Shown in pieces: positions 7,512 to 13,875 of a stretch of DNA of 26,502 bases. The notes beneath the pieces were generated by a model, which was not told the origin of the DNA, did no database searches, and saw only the letters and a list, made by a program, of their open reading frames with translations. Each line of letters opens with the position of its first letter. Position 1 is the stretch's first letter. A program made the position numbers and the translations under genes. The stretch is taken from positions 1-26,502 of IMG/VR virus record IMGVR_UViG_3300000167_000020. The stretch is one strand, 5' to 3'. The DNA is from a virus.

Positions 7512-7540
7512 AAAAAAAAGCGGAGGATAAGTCCTCCGCT
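7512..7540 (-). terminator. Rho-independent terminator
   Basis: Perfect 9-bp stem AGCGGAGGA/TCCTCCGCT with a 4-base loop, followed on the minus strand by eight Ts. It ends transcription of the 108-residue protein gene at 7597-7923. The strongest terminator in the window. Confidence 0.9.
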
Positions 7541-7596
7541 CTTTAAAATTACTAGTCTCTAGAAATTTCTAAAAACTGGGTGATTTTACGCTAATC

Positions 7597-7923
7597 TTAT
7601 ACAAATGTTAGTGCTGAAATTATAACAACTGTTAAGGCCTGTGCGGCTACTGCATCTAAAGCTGCCTCTAGTGCTGTAAAATTTGTGCCTGTACCAGCTG
7701 CTACGTGTGCATCACAACCTGAAACGCCTACTATGACGCCTGCGGCTGTTGCTGTGCCTACAACTTCAATTGTTGCATATGATGAAATTGCTCGCAAAAC
7801 TGCTGCCATATCTGCGTTTGCTGTGAAGTCACCACCTGTTGATTTCAACCATGTAATATCACGACCAATAAGTTCTACTGGATCATGAACATTGGATAAC
7901 GCATTATTTGTTAAACTTGCCAT
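7597..7923 (-). CDS. Ala/Val-rich small protein, probably highly expressed virion component
   Basis: 108 residues, rich in Ala, Val and Thr, with predicted beta strands (YATIEVVGTATAAGVIVGVSG) and a C-terminal hydrophobic strand (LTVVIISALTFV). Function not recognised. What stands out is the gene's own complete unit: late-promoter box GATAAATA about 53 bases upstream, AGGAG ribosome-binding site eight bases before the ATG, and a strong terminator 57 bases past the stop. The coding sequence also uses more GC-ending codons than its neighbours. Such insulation is typical of abundant structural proteins (for example a capsid decoration or tube-like protein); that role is inference. Confidence 0.75.
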   Translation of the reverse strand: MASLTNNALSNVHDPVELIGRDITWLKSTGGDFTANADMAAVLRAISSYATIEVVGTATAAGVIVGVSGCDAHVAAGTGTNFTALEAALDAVAAQALTVVIISALTFV

Positions 7924-7975
7924 TTTTAAATCTCCTATATCTTGTAGTGTGTAAACTAATTTACACCGTTAATAT

Positions 7976-7983
7976 TATTTATC
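7976..7983 (-). promoter_or_regulatory. Late promoter box GATAAATA
   Basis: GATAAATAATATT on the minus strand, upstream of a predicted 47-base leader that contains AGGAG. Serves the 108-residue protein gene at 7923. Unlike the five-base cases, this gene has a conventional leader and ribosome-binding site. Confidence 0.65.
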
Positions 7984-8012
7984 TCAAAAATAGAAAATTA
8001 TTGGCTGTTATT

Positions 8013-8759
8013 TTACTTCTTCTTAGCACCAAAAGTATAATCAAAATCAGTATCTTGATAGCCAGTTATCCCTTTTGCTAGTTTCTTACCCAACCAATAA
8101 CCAGCAACACCGGAGGCGGCCGCCGCCGCGGCTTTTGCACCAAAGGATGTTTTTCCTGCTATTTCAGAATTATGTACATCTTTAAGCTCATAACCACCCT
8201 TACGAACAAATGTTTCATATGGACTACGTAAATCACTACGAGCAGACTTTGATCTTATTGCTTGTAATAAACGAGTTGTACTTAATTTACGTTCACTACC
8301 AAGCAGTCTATTCCAATCACTCAATAATCTTCGTGTTGCACTATATTGAGCATTATGAATACCTAAATTTCGCTCTAAACTCATTAAAAATTGTTTATCA
8401 AAATTTGGATTTACTTTACCACTTGCCACTTGCCGCAAATATTGTTTAAATTGTAATATTGGTATATTTGCTCTTCCAGCAGGACCTATTTTATCAACAT
8501 ATCTATCTGCTTGATTAAAAACAGCGACCCAATTATGTAAATCTGTAGCAGTAGTACGAATATTATCAAAACCAGGATTCATCATTGTTTTTTTAGCATA
8601 TTCTTGTGCAAATTTCATTGAATTAGGATCATGCCGCATTGCCTGAAGTGATAAAACATTCATATAAATGTTTTCTGCCACTTGCTCAGCACTCATATTT
8701 TTCAATCCACGTTGATTACGTAATGCTTTTGATTCGTATAAATCTTTAATAAATCCCAT
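8013..8759 (-). CDS. Helical basic protein with capsid-targeting-like N-terminus and glycine-zipper segment
   Basis: 248 residues, mostly helical and basic. The N-terminus MGFIKDLYE/SKAL matches the capsid-targeting-like pattern, with L-Y-E before Ser. A central region repeats Arg/Leu helices (LQFKQYLRQVASGK; TRRLLSDWNRLLGSERKLSTTRLLQAIRSK). Residues about 207-230 (AKAAAAAASGVAGYWLGKKLAKGI) form an Ala/Gly small-residue segment that could insert in membranes, as in ejected internal proteins. The C-terminus is FGAKKK. No family recognised. The TAAATA box lies exactly five bases before the ATG and its TAA is the stop codon of the upstream gene. A protein packaged in the head and ejected with the DNA is my best guess. 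Confidence 0.75.
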   Translation of the reverse strand: MGFIKDLYESKALRNQRGLKNMSAEQVAENIYMNVLSLQAMRHDPNSMKFAQEYAKKTMMNPGFDNIRTTATDLHNWVAVFNQADRYVDKIGPAGRANIPILQFKQYLRQVASGKVNPNFDKQFLMSLERNLGIHNAQYSATRRLLSDWNRLLGSERKLSTTRLLQAIRSKSARSDLRSPYETFVRKGGYELKDVHNSEIAGKTSFGAKAAAAAASGVAGYWLGKKLAKGITGYQDTDFDYTFGAKKK

Positions 8760-8764
8760 AATAC

Positions 8765-8772
8765 TATTTACC
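8765..8772 (-). promoter_or_regulatory. Late promoter box GGTAAATA
   Basis: GGTAAATA followed by GTATT and then the ATG at 8759: core five bases before the start codon. The TAA is also the stop codon of the ligase-like gene upstream (8770..8768). The first two bases depart from TATAAATA, so this is a weaker match by sequence but exact by spacing. Confidence 0.5.
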
Positions 8773-10033
8773 CTCCTGCCAGGAAGTTACGTCGTGAAAA
8801 TTCCAATCTATTAATTAATTTTACAGCGCCACCAACATGGTCTATTGCTACAAATCCTTCTGGACCGGCAACTTCATAACCATTATCTGTTTTATAAAAT
8901 GCTTGTATGCCTTCTATAGCATTAAGTTTTTTCATTAATATTGACTTAACTTGTATAATTTGTTTATAAACTGCCAATATTGCCAGCAACGTGTTACTAT
9001 TATCTTCAATAAATGCCCTAGTTGCTTCTATTTTATTAATACGTGCTTCGGCGGCCGGACTCCATCCTGATGCTGTTTTATCAGAAGCACCACCATCTTT
9101 AAGTTTATCTATTTCTGCTTGCTTTTTACTATCATAGTAATCAATGAATTCTTTCAAAAAAGCATTAGCATTTCCAACTTGTGGTCGGTCTGCTCTAATT
9201 TTACTATTAACAAATGGTTCAATATGTTCTCTAAACTCTTCATTGTTCATTAGTGTATTAAATCTATTTGCATTTATTTTTTGCAAAATTCCTTGTAATT
9301 TATCAAGTCCATTTGCTACTTGTGCTGTTTCACGTCCAGTCATTGTAGCACGACCAGTTAAATCTCTATAATCAGCATCTTGTGACCATACATTTTTATT
9401 TCCTACAGGGGCGGCCGCACCAAATGATGCTGTCAAATCTGACATCTCAGGACCACCACTATATAATGTGTGCCATACAACACCAATCTCAGCCGCAAGT
9501 AATTCTTTTGCTAAATCACTGCCCGCTGGAACAGCATATGCTATTTCATTTGGTTTAAAAACAACATATGACTCACCATCTATATCTTCAGTTGTCAAAT
9601 CACCTTTAGTAAACATAATATCGCCTTGCAATATACCGTCAAAATTAAGTTTACGCAAATGTTTTAATGCTATATTTAATTTATGTGCTAAACCTGGTAT
9701 TTTACCATGATTTTTTCTAATATCTGCAGGAGTTTTATTTAATAATGGAGTAGCATTAAATACACTTTTTGTTCCTACAAAAAACTTACCATCTTTAGGA
9801 TCATTACCAGCAATTACAGCAGGCTTACCATCCCATTTTACAGATATTCTACCCGCTTCGCTTGTTCCTGCTAACATTTCTGCTGTTTGTGCAAGATGAT
9901 TTATTGCTTTTTTTACACCTTGGTAACCTTGATAAAATACTAAATCCTCTATATGAGTCATATGAGTATTTTTGCCGCCAGTATCTTCAACGATCATCCA
10001 TTTACATTCACCTTGAACTTCAAATAGTTTCAC
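8768..10033 (-). CDS. Candidate nucleotidyltransferase (DNA/RNA ligase-like), capsid-targeting-like N-terminus
   Basis: 421 residues, GTG start overlapping the upstream TGA. Motifs appear in the order of the covalent nucleotidyltransferase (ligase/capping enzyme) superfamily: motif I K66-W-D-G in RISVKWDGKPAV, with K66 as the candidate AMP-accepting lysine; GKFFVGTKS (83-90) like motif Ia; FDGILQGDIMF (131-141) like motif III/IIIa; EGFVA (392-396) like motif IV; and AVKLINR (403-409) like motif V. A helical insertion lies between. I recall homologues as uncharacterised proteins of marine T4-like phages, so the ligase reading is mine from motifs. The extreme N-terminus MKLFE fits loosely the propeptide-like set nearby. 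A nick-sealing or end-modifying enzyme is possible; a catalytically dead structural relative cannot be excluded. Confidence 0.6.
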   Translation of the reverse strand: MKLFEVQGECKWMIVEDTGGKNTHMTHIEDLVFYQGYQGVKKAINHLAQTAEMLAGTSEAGRISVKWDGKPAVIAGNDPKDGKFFVGTKSVFNATPLLNKTPADIRKNHGKIPGLAHKLNIALKHLRKLNFDGILQGDIMFTKGDLTTEDIDGESYVVFKPNEIAYAVPAGSDLAKELLAAEIGVVWHTLYSGGPEMSDLTASFGAAAPVGNKNVWSQDADYRDLTGRATMTGRETAQVANGLDKLQGILQKINANRFNTLMNNEEFREHIEPFVNSKIRADRPQVGNANAFLKEFIDYYDSKKQAEIDKLKDGGASDKTASGWSPAAEARINKIEATRAFIEDNSNTLLAILAVYKQIIQVKSILMKKLNAIEGIQAFYKTDNGYEVAGPEGFVAIDHVGGAVKLINRLEFSRRNFLAGG

Positions 10034-10341
10034 TGATCGTCCTCGCCTCCAATCCGTGATGTTCGTCCTTGGCGAGTTGTTCTATCACTTGTACGCAACC
10101 CAGGTTTCTTAGACGTAACTTTTGGTTTTGCTAGATTTGCCAGATTCGACTCTGGCTGCTGGTAGAGCTGGTTGATATGATCATCACTACCAATACCAGT
10201 TATATTTTTAAAACCAGCCCACGCACCACTAGGTAATTTTTTTAAATAATTTAAAATATTATTTCCAACCTTACCTTCCCAATCATGTGATCCTGACGCG
10301 AGAAATCCATGGTCTTCTTTTATAAAGTCTTTTGCTCTCAT
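10030..10341 (-). CDS. Small late protein with capsid-targeting-like N-terminus
   Basis: 103 residues. N-terminus MRAKDFIKE/DHGF aligns well with the T4 internal-protein propeptide style (MKTYQEFIxE), with I-K-E as a possible cleavage site. The body is short, with an amphipathic NNILNYLKKLP helix and a basic, Ser/Thr/Arg-rich C-terminus (KPKVTSKKPGLRTSDRTTRQGRTSRIG) that could bind DNA. Overlaps by four bases with genes on both sides (ATGA upstream; GTGA with the ligase-like gene), so it is translationally coupled with both. No family recognised. Confidence 0.75.
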   Translation of the reverse strand: MRAKDFIKEDHGFLASGSHDWEGKVGNNILNYLKKLPSGAWAGFKNITGIGSDDHINQLYQQPESNLANLAKPKVTSKKPGLRTSDRTTRQGRTSRIGGEDDQ

Positions 10342-10592
10342 ATATCTACACCCTGCATAATATCTAAAAGTTCTGTAACAGCATTGCTGAAACGTGCTTT
10401 AGATTCAGGATCAAGCTTCGGGTCTTCCCAATCAACTTTTACCCATCTATCTACAATATGTTCTAATTCTTGTGACATTTCATCAACAATACCACTAGTC
10501 TTACCTGTAGGTATACGTGAAGATATTGAGTGAGGTCTATCTATGTGTATGTTAGATGTATCTGAGAAATCAGATATTTCATTCAATCTCAT
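10338..10592 (-). CDS. Small acidic protein
   Basis: 84 residues if started at the ATG on 10592 (MRLNEISDF), which has GGTGA just upstream and a 14-base overlap with the preceding gene; a longer frame to 10643 would overlap far more and lacks such support. The N-terminus again follows M-R-x-x-E-I but has Asp instead of the Glu expected at a cleavage site. The C-terminal half is one acidic helical domain (SGIVDEMSQELEHIVDRWVK; SKARFSNAVTELLDIMQG). Function unknown. Confidence 0.65.
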   Translation of the reverse strand: MRLNEISDFSDTSNIHIDRPHSISSRIPTGKTSGIVDEMSQELEHIVDRWVKVDWEDPKLDPESKARFSNAVTELLDIMQGVDI

Positions 10593-10833
10593 TGTCACCA
10601 GCCTTACGTATGCTACGGATAAACTTTTTATTATCCTGTCCACGTATGCTGTTAAGAAGACGGCGTTCTAGCTCAGAAGCAACTTCATGATCATAGTGTT
10701 CATGTATAATATTAACTAAATTAATAGCACTATCAATGATATGAATAGCACGACTTTCTATGATCGCACTTTTATTGTGATCCTTATACAAGGAATTCAA
10801 TTCTTCTAATATTGTTCTAGTCTTACGTTTCAT
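10579..10833 (-). CDS. Small helical conserved phage protein
   Basis: 84 residues from the ATG at 10833 (MKRKTRTILEELNSLYKD). Other starts are possible: ATG 10839 (two residues longer) or ATG 10884, which overlaps the upstream stop. I prefer 10833/10839 because a late-promoter-like box (ACTAAATA, 10862-10869) sits 20-30 bases upstream and because conserved similarity seems to begin at KRKTR. The sequence KxxxIIESRAIHIIDSAINLVNIIHEHYDHEVASELERRLLNSIR resembles small proteins of T4-like marine phages (ESRGxHxIxxAINLLExI type) with no known role. Confidence 0.65.
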   Translation of the reverse strand: MKRKTRTILEELNSLYKDHNKSAIIESRAIHIIDSAINLVNIIHEHYDHEVASELERRLLNSIRGQDNKKFIRSIRKAGDNEIE

Positions 10834-10861
10834 TGTCATATGTGTCACATTATGTTTATTA

Positions 10862-10869
10862 TATTTAGT
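10862..10869 (-). promoter_or_regulatory. Possible late promoter box ACTAAATA
   Basis: TAAATATAATAAA at this site is identical over 13 bases to the sequence behind the clear late promoter at 15539-15546. It would give a leader of about 17-23 bases for the gene ending at 10579. It lies inside an alternative longer reading frame, so it is only tentative. Confidence 0.4.
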
Positions 10870-10883
10870 TAAATTGTGACCCA

Positions 10884-11417
10884 TCAATTATCAAATTTAG
10901 ACTGTTTACGTATTGCCCACCTACCAAAAGGGCGGACTGACCAAAAACAGGAAAATATTTTCCAATTCGGAATGGTAGGATCAGCATCATCCATGCCTCT
11001 CCTAAACACATTATCAGCTTGGGCCCGCAATACTTTTACAGTTTGTGGATTCAATCCTTTTACTGCCACAGTTTTACGCAATGCACCATATAATACATCG
11101 TGTATTACCGCCGCCCTTGCAATATCCCAAGGTGATATAATATTCCACATAATGCGATGTATAGATGCTAAATCTGTTTGATACCCAACTGGTGCTGTAA
11201 TTAAAATAGTGGTTGGTGTAGTTTTTACATCTACATTTAAATTTGTCCAACTAGAAACCCATTCGTCCATCCCAGCACTTCTACTTTTTTCTAATTCATA
11301 GGTAAGTGGTTGAGTAAGTACCCAATATTTTGGTCCATGAAATTCAGCTTCTAATAAACCATGCCATGCCATTTTTGATGCTCCTAAATAAATTCTCATG
11401 GCGGGATGATTCTTCAT
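10884..11417 (-). CDS. DUF1353 family protein
   Basis: 177 residues from the ATG at 11417. The DUF1353 signature is clear: TDLASIHRIMWNIISPWDIARAAVIHDVLYG (about residues 81-111), with conserved Asp, and His-Asp in AAVIHD. DUF1353 proteins occur in many tailed phages; their biochemical role is not established. Longer frames to 11459 would start at GTG or ATG inside the helicase gene, but the perfect TATAAATA box at 11437-11444 would place transcription start near 11431, leaving a 14-base leader with GGCGGAA as ribosome-binding site before 11417. First gene of a leftward late cluster reaching the ligase-like gene. Confidence 0.8.
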   Translation of the reverse strand: MKNHPAMRIYLGASKMAWHGLLEAEFHGPKYWVLTQPLTYELEKSRSAGMDEWVSSWTNLNVDVKTTPTTILITAPVGYQTDLASIHRIMWNIISPWDIARAAVIHDVLYGALRKTVAVKGLNPQTVKVLRAQADNVFRRGMDDADPTIPNWKIFSCFWSVRPFGRWAIRKQSKFDN

Positions 11418-11436
11418 CGACAAGTTCCGCCAATGG

Positions 11437-11444
11437 TATTTATA
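11437..11444 (-). promoter_or_regulatory. Late promoter TATAAATA inside the 3' end of the helicase gene
   Basis: TATAAATACCATT on the minus strand differs by one base from the extended T4 late consensus TATAAATACTATT as I recall it. Its TAA (11442..11440) is the stop codon of the helicase. Marks the switch from replication genes to late genes. Confidence 0.8.
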
Positions 11445-12855
11445 TGTCATCTGAAGCACTCATATTACGTAATAAAGATCTTATTTTGCTTCCACTTGCT
11501 TCAGCAGTTACTTTAGGTGTATCCTCATTAGGTTGTACTGTTGCACTTCTGTTTATTCTGTCAAATATATTTGTTGATTGTGATTGTGTTGCTGTATAAG
11601 AAGTATCTTCTTCTGGTTGTGCATCTTCTCCCAAGTCTCGTATACGCAAACTGCTTATATCAAATTCCAAATCTACTTTAGAACCAACACCGCTACTACT
11701 TCTTGTTTTCATAAACTGTACTTGATAACGTCCACGCTCACGCATTGCTCTACTTGTAAAAATACCAATAACATTATCTGCTGTATTAATTTTACTAATA
11801 CCACCTGCAATGTGACTATGATCAAATTCTATTTCGTCTACTGCACTTCTGTTTAACTGCGATGCTGTGACAAATACAACATCTAACTCTTTGGATAAGT
11901 TACGCAGTTCTTCTGCAACATACTTGTCTTTAACATATAAATCACTTGGTGCTACTTTAGTGCTTATTGGCATACACAAATCTAAATAATCTACTAACAC
12001 TACGTCTGCTTTCATACCTTTTTGCACATTTAATTCTTTTATATAACTGCGAAAGTCATTAATGTTACTTTGTGCTGGCATATATTTTATTTGCAAGCTG
12101 CCTGCTTTTTTACTTACAAGTTTAATTTTCATTTCAACAGTATCCAAATCCTTAAATATTTGGTTTGTCGGAATATTAGATATCATACTGTCAATTCGCA
12201 TTGCTGTTAATTCCTCACTCAACTCCAATGTAAAATATAATACATTGAGTCCTGCAAGTATCCAATTAACTGAGAGATTTTGCATAAACAAACTCTTACC
12301 ACTGCCACTACCACCAGCAAATATTTGTAACTCACCTCTATTAAATCCACCAAACAATTTTCTATCAAACATTTCCCAACCAGTGCTAACTTGCCCATTA
12401 CTTGTTTTTAAATTCATCAAACGTTCACGCGGATTGTCCCAATAATCAGTTCCCATGTCTGTTGTAAGGCCAACCTGCACAGCTTCCTTAATTTTGGCCT
12501 CTACTAACCCATAATCACCTTTCTCTAACAAATCCGCACTGTCTAATATCGCTCGTTCTAATTCTTTATGCCTACTAAATTGTTCAAACTCGTCTAATAA
12601 CCAATTACTATGCTCTTCTAATTGATCCATTACAATATCTTGTAATTTAGAACCTGTTTTGCTGTTTATTTGCTTTACTTCTGGCAATGCCTTATATTCA
12701 TCTACATAATTTAAAACAAAAGTTGCTATTGGACGCAAACTTCTATCAAAATTCTGTGGATTAAATATATTTTGCACCCTAACAAATGCTTCTGGATTGC
12801 TTACTAGCATTTCCAAGTATAATTTCTGTAATTCTACGTTATATTCTTTATTCAT
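11440..12855 (-). CDS. Replicative DNA helicase, DnaB/T4 gp41-like
   Basis: 471 residues. RecA-like DnaB-type ATPase: an N-terminal helical domain (1-120), STGWEMFDRKLFGGFNRGELQIF leading into Walker A GGSGSGKS at 181-188, an LYFTLELSEE segment (H1a) at 206-215, Walker B VVLVDYLD at 285-292, and VTASQLNR (sensor/H3) at 329-336. The Arg-rich region IFTSRAMRERGRYQVQFMKTRSSSG corresponds to the C-terminal motif H4 with the arginine finger. As a ring hexamer it would unwind the fork and work with the primase encoded 13 bases upstream, as gp41 does with gp61 in T4. The acidic, Ser/Thr-rich C-terminal tail (about 410-471) is probably disordered. Confidence 0.93.
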   Translation of the reverse strand: MNKEYNVELQKLYLEMLVSNPEAFVRVQNIFNPQNFDRSLRPIATFVLNYVDEYKALPEVKQINSKTGSKLQDIVMDQLEEHSNWLLDEFEQFSRHKELERAILDSADLLEKGDYGLVEAKIKEAVQVGLTTDMGTDYWDNPRERLMNLKTSNGQVSTGWEMFDRKLFGGFNRGELQIFAGGSGSGKSLFMQNLSVNWILAGLNVLYFTLELSEELTAMRIDSMISNIPTNQIFKDLDTVEMKIKLVSKKAGSLQIKYMPAQSNINDFRSYIKELNVQKGMKADVVLVDYLDLCMPISTKVAPSDLYVKDKYVAEELRNLSKELDVVFVTASQLNRSAVDEIEFDHSHIAGGISKINTADNVIGIFTSRAMRERGRYQVQFMKTRSSSGVGSKVDLEFDISSLRIRDLGEDAQPEEDTSYTATQSQSTNIFDRINRSATVQPNEDTPKVTAEASGSKIRSLLRNMSASDDI

Positions 12856-12868
12856 ATACTATAATTAT

Positions 12869-13840
12869 CTATATTTGTAATCGTTTTTGATGTAATTGGA
12901 TTTTAAGCCTTGTAGATTGGACATTATCCAATATATTCTTTAATGTAAATATTTTACCATAATTTAATACTGATTCATTTATATCCTTGCAAGTATCATA
13001 CCAAGTTGGAAAACTAACGTCCCAATTATATTTTAATGCTTGTGTTATAAGTTTATTGCCAGCACTATCATTGTCTGGCATCATTATTACTTGTTTATTT
13101 AAACTTTCTATTAAATCTACCTGGGCATCACCAATATCACTACCCAATATTGCAACACCATCTACAGCGATTGCATCAAATGGGCCTTCTGTTACTATAA
13201 CAAACTTACGATCTTCAGTTTGCCTGTCCATATTAAACACATAACCTGCAGGCGTACTTGTAAAATATTTTGGATTACCCTTAACTGCTAGTCGTGCTGT
13301 GTATCCTACTATTTCACCTTGCCAAAAGAATGGAATAATTACACGCCTGTCAAATTTTGTCTCTGTAATTGGTGTCCAGTAATATGGATAATCATTTTCA
13401 TCCAATCCGCGCTTATGTAAATATTCTAATATAAGTTTATTATCAGACGCTAATGGACTGCTTTGCTCTGGAAAGTCTTTCTTCTCAAAATTAAATTCAA
13501 CTTCCTCTGGAATTAAATTTTGTTCAATTGCTGTCTCTTTTAATTGTATAGCAGTTAATACAAGACGCTTTATATCAGATTCCGGAGTGCCAAGCCAATC
13601 CATCAATTGCCGTAGTTTACGACTTAATGGTCTGCCCGGTTGCCAGCCTGTTTTATACCCACAATTAAAGCAATTATACGATATTGCCTCTCCGTTAAGT
13701 ATAATACCGCCTCTACCACGTTTGTCTTGCGTTTCTCCGTTATGAACACAGCACGGAGCATTAAAGGATTGCCAACCACTAGAACTTTTCTTTACCCTTC
13801 CTGGTAAATTGCTCATAATGACTGACTGTATTTGATTCAT
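12869..13840 (-). CDS. DNA primase, T4 gp61-like (zinc finger plus Toprim)
   Basis: 323 residues. N-terminal zinc-binding motif: C30, C31, H33 (APCCVHNG), then C57-x2-C60 (YNCFNCGY). The central region has YYWTPITETKFDRRVIIPFFWQG, typical of primase RNA-polymerase domains; the Toprim domain shows E218 in VTEGPFDAIAVDG and the D-x-D pair in MMPDNDSAG at 254-261, which bind catalytic Mg. It would make short RNA primers for the lagging strand with the adjacent helicase. Length is close to T4 gp61. A consensus sigma-70 promoter ends so that the predicted transcript starts on the ATG. Confidence 0.92.
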   Translation of the reverse strand: MNQIQSVIMSNLPGRVKKSSSGWQSFNAPCCVHNGETQDKRGRGGIILNGEAISYNCFNCGYKTGWQPGRPLSRKLRQLMDWLGTPESDIKRLVLTAIQLKETAIEQNLIPEEVEFNFEKKDFPEQSSPLASDNKLILEYLHKRGLDENDYPYYWTPITETKFDRRVIIPFFWQGEIVGYTARLAVKGNPKYFTSTPAGYVFNMDRQTEDRKFVIVTEGPFDAIAVDGVAILGSDIGDAQVDLIESLNKQVIMMPDNDSAGNKLITQALKYNWDVSFPTWYDTCKDINESVLNYGKIFTLKNILDNVQSTRLKIQLHQKRLQI

Positions 13841-13846
13841 ACAGTT

Positions 13847-13875
13847 ATTATATAGGAATTACTACTAGAAGTCAA
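13847..13875 (-). promoter_or_regulatory. Consensus sigma-70 promoter for primase-helicase
   Basis: -35 TTGACT at 13875..13870, 17-base spacer, -10 TATAAT at 13852..13847 on the minus strand. Six bases then lead to the ATG at 13840, so the expected start of transcription coincides with the start codon. The TGA inside the -35 box is the stop codon of the radical SAM gene upstream. Indicates early expression by host RNA polymerase. Confidence 0.85.

Noticed and set aside
8116-9418. GC-rich palindromes GCGGCCGC at 8116-8123 and 9411-9418, and GGCCGGCC near 21412
   Set aside because: Unexpected in AT-rich DNA, but they fall in Ala/Gly codons; I could not run a reliable GGCC enrichment count, so no claim is made.
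10876-12445. Plus-strand open frames of 101, 90 and 127 codons opposite the DUF1353 and helicase genes
   Set aside because: They lie antisense within well-supported genes, have no ribosome-binding site or promoter, and show Ser/Cys/Phe-rich compositions typical of reverse-strand shadows.
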